Made by a program: the position numbers and the translations under genes. The notes beneath the pieces are model-generated. The model searched no databases. It was not told where the DNA came from and saw only the letters and a program-made list of their open reading frames with translations. 51,223 nt of DNA from Amycolatopsis acidicola. Its GTDB lineage: Bacteria; Actinomycetota; Actinomycetes; Mycobacteriales; Pseudonocardiaceae. Of the stretch, positions 42,756 through 51,214 are shown one piece after another (the first letter of the stretch is position 1; every line of letters starts with the position of its first letter). The stretch covers positions 1-51,223 of the forward strand of contig NZ_VMNW02000066.1 in the NCBI RefSeq assembly GCF_007713735.2. The letters run 5' to 3'.

Positions 42756-43697
42756 ATGAAGTGGACCGACGCCGACATTCCAGACCAGTCGGGCCGCACG
42801 GTGCTCATCACGGGCGCCAACTCCGGCCTCGGGTTGCGTAGCGCACAAGTATTGGCGCACAAGGGCGCGAGAGTGCTGCTGGCCTGCCGCTCGCCCGAGC
42901 GCGGCCAGGAGGCGCTGCACAGCGTCCAACGGTTCGCAAAGACCGAGCCCGCGCTGGTCCGGCTGGATCTGGCCGATCTCGCTTCGGTCCGCGCCGCCGC
43001 CGCGGAGGTCCGCGAACTGACCGGCGACGCGCTGGACGTCCTGATGAACAACGCCGGGCTGATGGCCACGCCCAAGGGCCTCACCACCGACGGGTTCGAG
43101 CTGCAGTTCGGCACCAACCACCTCGGGCACGCGGCGCTGACCTGGCTGCTCATGCCCGCGCTGCGCGGCGGCGAGGACGCCCGCGTGGTCACCATGTCGA
43201 GCCTCGCCGCGATCGGCGGGCACATCGATTTCGCGGACCCGAACTTCGAGCACCGCCGCTACCTGCCGAACGTCGCTTACGGCCAGTCCAAGATCGCGAA
43301 CCAGGTTTTCGCCCTGGAGCTGGACCGCAGGCTGCGCGCGGCGGGCGAGCGGGTGATCAGCGTCGCGGCGCACCCCGGTTACACGGCGACCAACCTGAAC
43401 GCGTCGATGGCGCGCTCGTACCCGAACCCGGTGCTGCGCGCGGTGATCGCCGGCGTGACCACCGCCGGTGACTTCCTGATCGGGCAGGACGTCAAGATGG
43501 GCGCCCTTTCGCAGCTGTACGCGTCCACCATGCCGGGGGTCAACGGCGGTGACTACGTGGGCCCGGGGCAGTTCTTCCAGATGCGCGGGACGCCCGCCGT
43601 CGTGCAGCCGTTGAAGCTCGCGCTGGACCACGAAGCCGGGGTCGCGTTGTGGGAGCTGACCGCGAAGTTGACGGGGATCACCCCGGACCCGGCATAG
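42756..43697 (+). CDS. Short-chain dehydrogenase/reductase (retinol-dehydrogenase-like)
   Basis: SDR of 313 aa: TGANSGLG (19-26), NNAG (98-101), and the catalytic YGQSK with Tyr175 and Lys179. The long C-terminus and LVRLDLADLASVRAAAAEV resemble the RDH11/WWOX-like bacterial enzymes. Substrate unknown. It lies 19 bp after the hypothetical gene, so it may be co-transcribed and share the TetR control. Confidence 0.94.
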   Translation: MKWTDADIPDQSGRTVLITGANSGLGLRSAQVLAHKGARVLLACRSPERGQEALHSVQRFAKTEPALVRLDLADLASVRAAAAEVRELTGDALDVLMNNAGLMATPKGLTTDGFELQFGTNHLGHAALTWLLMPALRGGEDARVVTMSSLAAIGGHIDFADPNFEHRRYLPNVAYGQSKIANQVFALELDRRLRAAGERVISVAAHPGYTATNLNASMARSYPNPVLRAVIAGVTTAGDFLIGQDVKMGALSQLYASTMPGVNGGDYVGPGQFFQMRGTPAVVQPLKLALDHEAGVALWELTAKLTGITPDPA

Positions 43698-43734
43698 GCC
43701 TGGTTTCCGGATCATCCGGCGTACGCTGGGGCGC

Positions 43735-44736
43735 GTGACTGTTGTGCCTGAAGGTCGGAAACTGCTGCGCCTGGAAGTCCGGAACAGCGAGACCCCGATC
43801 GAGAAGAAGCCCTCCTGGATCAAGACCAGGGCCAAGATGGGCCCGGAGTTCACCGAGCTGAAGGGCCTGGTGAAACGGGAAGGCCTGCACACGGTCTGCG
43901 AGGAAGCCGGCTGTCCCAACATCTACGAGTGCTGGGAAGACCGCGAGGCCACCTTCCTCATCGGCGGTGACCAGTGCACGCGCCGCTGTGACTTCTGCCA
44001 GATCGACACCGGCAAGCCGGCCGAGCTGGACGTCGAGGAGCCGCGCCGGGTGGCGGAGAGCGTGCAGGCGATGGGCCTGCGCTACTCGACCGTCACCGGC
44101 GTCGCCCGCGACGACCTGGAGGACGGCGGCGCCTGGCTGTACGCCGAGACGGTCCGCCAGATCCACGCGATGAACCCGGGCACCGGCGTCGAGCTGCTGA
44201 TCCCGGACTTCAACGCGGACCCCGGCCAGCTGGCCGAGGTGTTCTCGTCGCGGCCGGAGGTGCTGGCGCACAACGTGGAGACCGTGCCGCGGATCTTCAA
44301 GCGCATCCGCCCCGGCTTCCGCTACGCGCGCTCGCTCGAGGTGATCACCAAGGCCCGCGAGGCCGGGCTGGTCACGAAGTCGAACCTGATCCTCGGCATG
44401 GGCGAGACCCCGGACGAGGTCGAGCCCGCGATGCGTGACCTGGTGAACGCGGGCTGCGAGATCCTGACGATCACCCAGTACCTGCGCCCGTCGGTGCGCC
44501 ACCACCCGGTCGACCGGTGGGTCAAGCCGGAGGAGTTCGTGGAGCACTCGAAGGCGGCCGAGGCGCTCGGGTTCGCTGGTGTGATGGCGGGCCCGCTGGT
44601 CCGCTCGTCGTACCGGGCCGGGCGGCTGTACGCGCAGACGAAGGCGCACCGCGGCGAGGAGCTCCCGGAGAACCTGGCGCACCTCGCGGCCGCCGGGCCC
44701 GCGGCGCAGGAGGCCAGCAGCCTGCTCACCCGCTGA
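43735..44736 (+). CDS. lipA: Lipoyl synthase
   Basis: Radical SAM enzyme of 333 aa that inserts two sulfurs into octanoyl groups. Auxiliary cluster ligands are Cys55, Cys60 and Cys66 (CEEAGCPNIYEC); the radical SAM cluster is Cys81, Cys85 and Cys88 (CTRRCDFC); the C-terminal RSSYRAG serine coordinates the auxiliary cluster. GTG start at 43735, with TACGCT (43722-43727) 7 nt upstream. Separated from lipB by 5 kb. Confidence 0.97.
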   Translation: MTVVPEGRKLLRLEVRNSETPIEKKPSWIKTRAKMGPEFTELKGLVKREGLHTVCEEAGCPNIYECWEDREATFLIGGDQCTRRCDFCQIDTGKPAELDVEEPRRVAESVQAMGLRYSTVTGVARDDLEDGGAWLYAETVRQIHAMNPGTGVELLIPDFNADPGQLAEVFSSRPEVLAHNVETVPRIFKRIRPGFRYARSLEVITKAREAGLVTKSNLILGMGETPDEVEPAMRDLVNAGCEILTITQYLRPSVRHHPVDRWVKPEEFVEHSKAAEALGFAGVMAGPLVRSSYRAGRLYAQTKAHRGEELPENLAHLAAAGPAAQEASSLLTR

Positions 44737-44778
44737 CGCCAGGGGCGGAGCGGGTCCGCCACGCCGATTCAGGGTTCG

Positions 44779-44797
44779 CTCAGGGCGCTGCCCTGAG
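44779..44797 (+). terminator. Hairpin downstream of lipA
   Basis: 8-bp palindrome CTCAGGGC-GCT-GCCCTGAG, 42 bp past lipA. A smaller GGCGGA/TCCGCC pair lies before it. No T-run. Confidence 0.55.
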
Positions 44798-44862
44798 CCG
44801 CCCCTTCCCTTCCCCACGTTACGGTTGCCGAGTCGACACGGGCAAAACGGACAGGGGATCGC

Positions 44863-45504
44863 GTGGCACTGGTAACGGAAGTCCTGGACTGGCTGCAGAG
44901 CCTGCCGCAGCCCGCCCTCGTCGGTGCGACGGGCGCGCTGGTGTTCTTCGAGTGCACGATCGGCCTCGGCTTCCTGGCGCCGGGCGAGTCGGGCCTGCTG
45001 ATCGCGGCGACGACGGCGCACACCGTGCCCCGCTTCCTGATCCTCTGGGCGGTCGTCACGGTCTGCGCGGTGGCCGGGGATTCGATCGGCTACGGCATCG
45101 GCAGGCGCTGGGGGCCGCGGCTGCGCGAAACGAAGCTGATCCGGAAATACGGGGTCGACGGCTGGGACAAGGCCACCGGGATCCTGCACCGCCGCGGCGC
45201 GTGGGCGGTGTTCTTCGCGCGGTTCCTGCCGGTGGTCCGCACGCTGACACCGGCAGCGGCGGGCGCGTCGGGCCTGCCGTACCGGAAGTTCCTGCCCGCC
45301 GCCCTCGCCGGGGCCCTGTGCTGGTCGGCGTTGCACATCAGCATCGGCGTCGCACTGGGCGAGGCCGCGAAGCGCATCGAGGGCCTGATCAACACGGGCG
45401 GCCTGATCGTCCTCGGGGTCCTGGTCGCCGCCGGGGTGTTCGTTTTCCTCAGGCGCCGCACCAAAAACAAGGCCGAGGAAGCCGAGGAAAAGGTCAACGT
45501 CTGA
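44863..45504 (+). CDS. DedA-family membrane protein
   Basis: 213 aa with about five membrane stretches. The conserved DedA signature is here: FFECTIGLGFLAPGES and FFARFLPVVRTLTPAAAG-SGLPYRKF. DedA proteins are thought to flip or handle undecaprenyl phosphate or phospholipids. GTG start with GGGGA upstream. Its end overlaps the cutC remnant on the other strand. Confidence 0.92.
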   Translation: MALVTEVLDWLQSLPQPALVGATGALVFFECTIGLGFLAPGESGLLIAATTAHTVPRFLILWAVVTVCAVAGDSIGYGIGRRWGPRLRETKLIRKYGVDGWDKATGILHRRGAWAVFFARFLPVVRTLTPAAAGASGLPYRKFLPAALAGALCWSALHISIGVALGEAAKRIEGLINTGGLIVLGVLVAAGVFVFLRRRTKNKAEEAEEKVNV

Positions 45505-45861
45505 GGGCGACCAGCGCCCGCGCCGTTTTCACGTCCAGCGCCGCGTGTGCCCCGAACTCCGGCCACCGCGCTGTCGATGCGTGCGCTGATCCCGTCGCCG
45601 CGATGGAATCCCTTGGCACGCTTGACTTTCACCGCATCCTCAGCTCGGGCGGAGCAGGGCATCTCGCTTTTGACTCGCACGGTTGCCATGGGGGCGTGTC
45701 GGGATTAGCTCCCCGAGAACCACCTCGTCGAGCTTGCCCTCGGGAGTCAGCGCACCGACGACCACACCCGCCGAGCACAGCTCGATGCGGTCCGCACCCA
45801 ACCCGTCCGCGGCGATGGCACCCTCGACGGTGTCCGTGCTCAGTTCGATACGCAGCCTCAC
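45494..45861 (-). pseudogene. Remnant of a CutC-like gene
   Basis: A frame from ATG 45861 reads MRLRIELSTDTVEGAIAADG, then GADRIELCSAGVVVGALTP, the start of the CutC copper-homeostasis family, but homology ends near 45705. The frame then runs into unrelated sequence to a stop at 45640. A different frame ending TGA at 45494-45496 (ARWPEFGAHAALDVKTARAL) looks like a C-terminal remnant. CutC is normally about 200-250 aa, so most of the gene is lost. The gap holds about 100 bp of filler that is open as VRVKSEMPCSARAEDAVKVK. Confidence 0.5.
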
Positions 45862-45870
45862 CCCACCTGT

Positions 45871-47778
45871 CTACCGGAGGATCCGCCGCGCCACGCTTTG
45901 CTCCGCCGAAGCCCCCGCGCGCCAGTCCGCGATCCACGGCCCGGTGCCTTCGCTCGGGTCGAAGATCCCCTCCTCGAGCCAGCCATACCGACCGTCGAGC
46001 ACGCGCGACGTCAGCTCGTAGTCGGCGTCGTCGGTGTTGTCCCACAACGCATCGAAGAGGTTTTCGATCCGCAGCCGCGACTGGCGGCAGAACACGTCGG
46101 CCAGCTCCCGCGCCGCCGCCGTGTCCTCCATCTCCGCCCGCACGCAGCATGCCGACATCGCGAACAGCTCCGCGCCGATGTCCACGATGCGGCCCAGGAA
46201 CCCCTGCCGCTTCTCCAACGCCGCCTGCCACCGCGCCATCCCGTAGAACGTCGAGCGCGCCAGCTTGCGCGCCGTCCGCTCGATGTAGCGCACGTGCGAC
46301 GCCAGCATGCCGAACTCACGGAACGCGCCCGGGTTCTGCCCGCGCCCGGAAACCAGCTGCGGCAACCACTTCGCGTAGAAACCACTCGCCTTCGCCGCCG
46401 CCTTGGCCTTCGCCTGCAGGTCCGCTTCCGCGTCGGCGAGCGCGCCCGCCGCGGACAGGTGCGCGTCGACGGCCTCGCGGGCGATCAGCAGGTGCATGAT
46501 CTCCGTGGAACCCTCGAAGATCCGGTTGATCCGCAGGTCCCGCACCAGCTGCTCGACCCCGACGGCGCGTTCGCCGCGCGCCGCCAGCGAAGCGGCCGTC
46601 TCGTAACCGCGGCCGCCCCGGATCTGCATCAGCTCGTCGGCGACCTGGCAGGACATCTCGCTCGCCCACAGCTTCGCCAGCGCCGCCTCGATACGGATGT
46701 CGTTGCGGCCCTCGTCGCTCATGTGCCCGGACAGCTCCTGCACGCTCTCCATCGCGTAGGTCGTCGCCGCGATGAACGCGATCTTGTTCGCCACCGCGGC
46801 ATGCTGCGCGAGCGGCTTGCCCCACTGCACGCGTTCCGCCGACCACTCCCGCGCGATCTTCAGGCACCATTTGCCGGCGCCCGCGCACATCGACGGGATC
46901 GACAAACGCCCGGTGTTCAGCGTCGCCAGCGCGATCTTGAGGCCCTTGCCTTCCCCACCCACGACGTTCTCCTTGGGCACCCGCACGTGGTGGAACCGCG
47001 TGACTCCGTTTTCGATCCCGCGCAGCCCCATGAACGCGTTGCGCCGCTCCACCGTGATGCCCGGGGTGTCCATCTCGACGATGAACGCCGTCACCCCGCC
47101 CCGGTGCCCTTCGGACTTCGGCACCCGCGCCATCACGACGACCAGCTCCGCCACGACCCCGTTGGTGGTCCACAGCTTCACGCCGTCCAGCTCGTAGGCT
47201 TCGCCGTCCTCGGTCGGCACCGCCGTGGTGGCCAGCCGCGCGGGGTCCGAGCCGACGTCGGGCTCGGTGAGCAGGAACGCCGTCACCGCGCCTTTCGCGC
47301 AGCGCGGCAGGAACTTCTCCTTCTGCTCGGGCGTGCCCGCGAGCTTCAGCGGCTCGGGCACGCCGATCGACTGGTGCGCGGACAGCAGCACGCCGAGCGT
47401 GGGATGCACCGAGCCGACGAGCATCAGCGCCCGGTTGTAGGCGACCTGCGTGAGCCCGAGACCGCCGTAGGACTCGGGGATCTTGATGCCGAAACAGCCC
47501 AGCCCGGCCAGCCCCTTGACGTACTCGTCCGGGATCCGTGACTCGCGTTCGATCACCGTGCCGTCCAGAGTCGCGCAGTACTCCCGCAGCGCGTGGAGGA
47601 ACCGCTCGGCCCGCTCGCCGGCCTCGGGGGTGGGACGCGGATGCGGGTGCACCAGGTCGAGGCGGAACCGGCCGAGGTAGAGCTCCTTGGCGAAAGACGG
47701 TTTCCGCCAGTCGGCCTCCCTCGACTCCTCGGCGAGGGCACGAGCTTCCTTTTCCGTCACCTTCGGTTGCACAGTCAT
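45871..47778 (-). CDS. Long acyl-CoA dehydrogenase
   Basis: 635 aa, longer than typical (about 380) and with a C-terminal extension of about 170 residues, as in VLCAD/ACAD9-type enzymes. Shown: GIKIPESYGGLGLTQVAYNR, FLLTEPDVGSDPARL (FAD/acyl site), GVKLWTTNG, IRGGRGYE (Glu of the catalytic region) and RINRIFEGSTEIMHLLI. Probably oxidises long acyl-CoA in beta-oxidation. ATG at 47778 has GAGGAGG 8 nt upstream. Divergent from the patatin gene. Confidence 0.94.
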   Translation of the reverse strand: MTVQPKVTEKEARALAEESREADWRKPSFAKELYLGRFRLDLVHPHPRPTPEAGERAERFLHALREYCATLDGTVIERESRIPDEYVKGLAGLGCFGIKIPESYGGLGLTQVAYNRALMLVGSVHPTLGVLLSAHQSIGVPEPLKLAGTPEQKEKFLPRCAKGAVTAFLLTEPDVGSDPARLATTAVPTEDGEAYELDGVKLWTTNGVVAELVVVMARVPKSEGHRGGVTAFIVEMDTPGITVERRNAFMGLRGIENGVTRFHHVRVPKENVVGGEGKGLKIALATLNTGRLSIPSMCAGAGKWCLKIAREWSAERVQWGKPLAQHAAVANKIAFIAATTYAMESVQELSGHMSDEGRNDIRIEAALAKLWASEMSCQVADELMQIRGGRGYETAASLAARGERAVGVEQLVRDLRINRIFEGSTEIMHLLIAREAVDAHLSAAGALADAEADLQAKAKAAAKASGFYAKWLPQLVSGRGQNPGAFREFGMLASHVRYIERTARKLARSTFYGMARWQAALEKRQGFLGRIVDIGAELFAMSACCVRAEMEDTAAARELADVFCRQSRLRIENLFDALWDNTDDADYELTSRVLDGRYGWLEEGIFDPSEGTGPWIADWRAGASAEQSVARRILR

Positions 47779-47944
47779 CGGCCGGCCTCCTCGTCGAGCT
47801 GATGTGACCCGCGTTACTCTCCAGTGTTACCCCTCGGTAGCGTCCGGCAAAAGTCCCGATTCCGGCCGCGTCACATGGAATGGCCGGGACGGCACGCCCG
47901 GGGCACGATGGCAGCGGAAAGCCACCCGCACGAAAGGCCGGCCG

Positions 47945-48814
47945 ATGCCCGAGGTGAACCTGCCCCGCCCGGTCGGATTCGTGCTCGGTGGCGGTGGCAG
48001 CCTCGGCGCGATGCAGGTGGGCATGCTGCGCGCGCTCACCGAGGCCGGGGTGGTCCCGGACCTTGTCGTCGGCACGTCGGTCGGCTCGCTCAACGGGGCG
48101 GTGCTCGCGGCCGACCCGGCCGACGCGGTGCCCCGGCTGCGCGAGACCTGGGTGCACATGACGCGGCACGAAGCGTTCCCCGGCGGCGTCTTCAGCCAGG
48201 TACGCACGCTGCGGCACGCGAAAACGCATCTGTTCCCCAACTCCGGACTGGCCACGATCATCACCGGACAGCTCGGCGCGGACACGACGTTCGAAGACCT
48301 GAAAATCCCGCTCGGCGTCGTGACGACCGATGTGGACACCGCCGAGCCGCTGTTGTTCTCCTCCGGTGACCTGCACCCCACATTGCTCGCCAGTTCGGCC
48401 ATTCCGGGTATTTACCCGCCCGTTTCGCACGGCGGGAAACTGCTCTACGACGGCGGGCTGGTGGCGAACGTGCCGATGCGCCAGGCACTCGCGATGGGCG
48501 CGAAATCCTTGGTGGTGCTGGATTGCGCTTTTCCGGGGCAGATCCCGTCCCCGCCGCGGACGATGGCGGAGGTGCTGATGTACACGGCAATGGTGAGTAT
48601 GCGCAACCAAGCCGTCCTCGAAGCACCGCTGGCGGCGGGGTCGGTACCCGTCGTCTACCTGCCCGGCCCGGCGCCGGTACGGTTGAGCCCATTGGATTTC
48701 AGCCACACCGAAGAGCTCGCGGCCGGCGCTTGCGAAGCGGCCCGCGAATACCTGGCAGGGCTCGTCGTCGACGGGCCGGGACTCTATGGCGGACCTGGCG
48801 TGAAAATCCCGTGA
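47945..48814 (+). CDS. Patatin-like phospholipase
   Basis: 289 aa. Oxyanion loop GGGGSLGAM (16-22), catalytic Ser45 in GTSVGSLNG and Asp169 in YDGGLVANVP give the Ser-Asp dyad. The family hydrolyses acyl lipids. ATG 47945 with GAAAGG 6 nt upstream. Divergent from the acyl-CoA dehydrogenase, consistent with shared lipid breakdown. Confidence 0.94.
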   Translation: MPEVNLPRPVGFVLGGGGSLGAMQVGMLRALTEAGVVPDLVVGTSVGSLNGAVLAADPADAVPRLRETWVHMTRHEAFPGGVFSQVRTLRHAKTHLFPNSGLATIITGQLGADTTFEDLKIPLGVVTTDVDTAEPLLFSSGDLHPTLLASSAIPGIYPPVSHGGKLLYDGGLVANVPMRQALAMGAKSLVVLDCAFPGQIPSPPRTMAEVLMYTAMVSMRNQAVLEAPLAAGSVPVVYLPGPAPVRLSPLDFSHTEELAAGACEAAREYLAGLVVDGPGLYGGPGVKIP

Positions 48815-48938
48815 AGCTCCAGGAATACCGGGTGACGCACGCCACTCCGGCACAACAAACCGGGTGACAGGGCGTCTCTCCCAGCGCGGTAGTTTTGAAC
48901 GTCAGGCGTGCCCGTCCAGACCTCCAAAAAGAGACGAC

Positions 48939-50174
48939 ATGGTGTTGAAGAAGGTTTTCCCGTCCTCCGGCAGAACTCGATCCGGCCTGGTCGCCGGGCT
49001 CATGGCGGTCGCACTCGCGATTTCGGCGTGCAGTTCCGGTAATTCGGGCACAAGTGGCACCAACGGAACGAATGGTACCGGCGGCGAGACGTCGGCGGCC
49101 CCGGCCGTTTCGCTGGCCATCGAGCCCGCCGCCGACTCGACGAACGTCAACCCGACCACGCCGATCGTCGTGAAGGCGACCAACGGCACGGTCACCGACG
49201 TGACGGTCACCAACACCGCGAAGGGCACGAAGGTCGACGGCACGCTGTCTTCCGACAAGACCACGTGGACGTCGAAGGACGTGCTGGGGTACGGCGCGAC
49301 GTACCAGATCGACGCGAAGGGCGCGGACAGCTCGGGCAAGGCCACCGAGCAGCAGAGCAAGATCACCACGGTGAGCCCGGCCAAGCAGGCCAACGCGAAC
49401 CTGATCCCGGCGCCGTCCGCGGTCGCGTCCACGGGGGTCGGCGTCGGCCAGCCGATCGTCTTCCAGTTCAGCTACGCGGTGAAGAACAAGGCCGACGTCG
49501 AAAAGCAGCTCTCGGTCAAGTCCAGCCCCGCGCAGGAGGGCAGCTGGTACTGGGTCGACGACAAGAACGTGCACTACCGGCCCAAGGACTACTGGCAGCC
49601 GGGCACCACGCTGACGGTGAGCGCGAAGATCTACGGCGTCGACTTCGGCAACGGCGTGTACGGCGCGGAGGACCGCACGGAGACCTACCACGTGCACGAC
49701 TCGTGGATCGCCAAGGCGGACGGCAACACCGAGCAGATGCAGATCTTCCACAACGGACAGCTGGTCAAGACCATGCCCATTTCGATGGGCAAGGACGCCA
49801 CCCCGACGCACGTCGGCGCGCACGTCATCTCGTTCAAGGCCGAGAACTACACGATGGACTCGTGCACCTACGGGGTCTGCCAGGGCGATCCGAACTGGTA
49901 TCGCTCCGAGGAGAAGTGGACCGAGCGAATGTCCAACGACGGCGAGTTCGTGCACGAGAACCCGAACAGCGTCGGCGCGCAGGGCAGTTCGAACGTGTCG
50001 CACGGCTGTATCAACCTCAACGCCGAGAACGCGGAATGGTTCTACAACAACCTCGGCCTCGGTGACGTGGTCGAAGTGAGCAACTCCGGCGGCAAGCAGC
50101 TGCCGGTGTGGGACCTCTACGGCGACTGGGCGTTGTCCTGGTCCCAGTGGCAGGCGGGTTCCGCCCTCAAGTGA
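48939..50174 (+). CDS. L,D-transpeptidase lipoprotein
   Basis: 411 aa. Signal with lipobox AISACSSG (Cys31), then a Gly/Thr/Asn-rich linker, two Ig-like domains (about 60-290), and the YkuD domain with HVGAHVISFKAENYTMDS, VHENPN and the catalytic S-HGC motif (His355, Cys357). Makes 3-3 crosslinks in peptidoglycan outside the membrane, like Ldt enzymes of mycobacteria. ATG 48939 preceded by AAAAAGAGA. Confidence 0.95.
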   Translation: MVLKKVFPSSGRTRSGLVAGLMAVALAISACSSGNSGTSGTNGTNGTGGETSAAPAVSLAIEPAADSTNVNPTTPIVVKATNGTVTDVTVTNTAKGTKVDGTLSSDKTTWTSKDVLGYGATYQIDAKGADSSGKATEQQSKITTVSPAKQANANLIPAPSAVASTGVGVGQPIVFQFSYAVKNKADVEKQLSVKSSPAQEGSWYWVDDKNVHYRPKDYWQPGTTLTVSAKIYGVDFGNGVYGAEDRTETYHVHDSWIAKADGNTEQMQIFHNGQLVKTMPISMGKDATPTHVGAHVISFKAENYTMDSCTYGVCQGDPNWYRSEEKWTERMSNDGEFVHENPNSVGAQGSSNVSHGCINLNAENAEWFYNNLGLGDVVEVSNSGGKQLPVWDLYGDWALSWSQWQAGSALK

Positions 50175-50249
50175 CCCGGCTCCCCCGTGTGCGGGGCGTC
50201 GCCGCGGAAAAACTCCGTGTGCGGCGCCCCGCGCCGTCATGATGGGGGT

Positions 50250-50996
50250 ATGAGCGAGGTGGAGACGGCGCGGCAGCTGCTGCGGGACGCGAGCCGGGTG
50301 GTGGTGCTGTCCGGCGCGGGGGTTTCGACGGACTCGGGCATCCCGGACTTCCGTGGCCCGCAAGGCGTGTGGACGAAGAACCCGGCCGCGGAGAAGCAGT
50401 CGCACATCGACGAGTACGTGGCCAGCGGCGAAGTGCGGGAGGAATCCTGGCGCGCGCGGCTGGACCACCCGGCGTGGCAGGCGAAGCCGAACGCGGCGCA
50501 CCTCGCGCTGGTCAGCCTGGAGCGTTCCGGGCGGCTGGACACGTTGCTGACCCAGAACATCGACGGGTTGCACCAGCAGGCGGGGTCGGATCCCGCGAAG
50601 GTCGTCGAACTGCACGGCACGATCGCCGATTCGATCTGCCTGTCCTGCGGCGACCGGCGTGACATGCAGGAGACGCTGGACCGGGTGCGCGCCGGCGAGG
50701 CCGACCCGGATTGCCAGGTGTGCGGCGGACTCCTGAAGTCCGCGACGATTTCCTTCGGGCAGCCACTGGACGCCGAGGTGCTCGACCGCGCCCGGCTGGC
50801 GGCGTTGAGCTGCGACCTGATGCTGGCCGTCGGGAGTTCACTGAGCGTGCACCCGGCCGCCGGTCTCGTCGATGTCGCGGCCGCGGCGGGCGCGAGCGTC
50901 ATCGTGTGCAACGCCTCCGAAACGCCGTACGACGACGTCGCGGATGTCGTGCTGCGCGATCCCCTGAGCGAGGTGCTCCCGGCGATCGTCGCTTAA
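50250..50996 (+). CDS. SIR2-family NAD-dependent protein deacylase
   Basis: 248 aa. GAGVSTDSGIPDFRG, TQNIDGLH, catalytic His122 (ELHGT) and the zinc cysteines Cys130, Cys133 (CLSC) and Cys155, Cys158 (CQVC). Removes acyl groups from lysines in the cytoplasm. The ATG at 50250 is 6 nt after CATGAT. Confidence 0.96.
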   Translation: MSEVETARQLLRDASRVVVLSGAGVSTDSGIPDFRGPQGVWTKNPAAEKQSHIDEYVASGEVREESWRARLDHPAWQAKPNAAHLALVSLERSGRLDTLLTQNIDGLHQQAGSDPAKVVELHGTIADSICLSCGDRRDMQETLDRVRAGEADPDCQVCGGLLKSATISFGQPLDAEVLDRARLAALSCDLMLAVGSSLSVHPAAGLVDVAAAAGASVIVCNASETPYDDVADVVLRDPLSEVLPAIVA

Positions 50997-51007
50997 CCCG
51001 CGAGCCC

Positions 51008-51214
51008 GCACGCGTGTTTGCCCCTCCCGCGCGCGTGTTTGCCCCGCCCGTCGGCGTGTTGGCCGCCAGGGTGCGTGTGTTGGCCGCCAGGGTGCGTGTG
51101 TTGGCCCCTCGGCGGCGGGCACAACGACCCGGAACGGCAAACACTCCCGCGGGAAGGACCAACACACCAACGCGGGCGGCCAACACGCGAGCGGGAACGG
51201 CAAACACGCGAGAG
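51008..51214. repeat. 21-bp repeat array that inverts at its centre
   Basis: Five tandem 21-bp units on the plus strand (51008-51112; each with GTGTTTGCC or GTGTTGGCC, e.g. GCGTGTGTTGGCCGCC) are followed by five units in the opposite orientation (51110-51214, reading GGCAAACAC/GGCCAACAC), sharing 3 bp at the centre. The innermost inverted unit is diverged. It lies between sir2 and the window end, so it may continue. Period 21 keeps reading frames open, but codon-like sense is not expected. Confidence 0.92.

Noticed and set aside
46316..48853. An 845-codon minus-strand frame over the acyl-CoA dehydrogenase and patatin genes
   Set aside because: Wrong frame of a real gene and antisense of another; typical high-GC shadow.
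50899..51207. Protein with heptad repeats (ANTRT, GANTRA) on the minus strand
   Set aside because: The frame is a by-product of a 21-bp period and runs antisense into sir2; no ribosome-binding site was seen.
51008..51214. CRISPR array
   Set aside because: Repeats are contiguous 21-bp units without unique spacers, orientation flips, and no cas gene is present.
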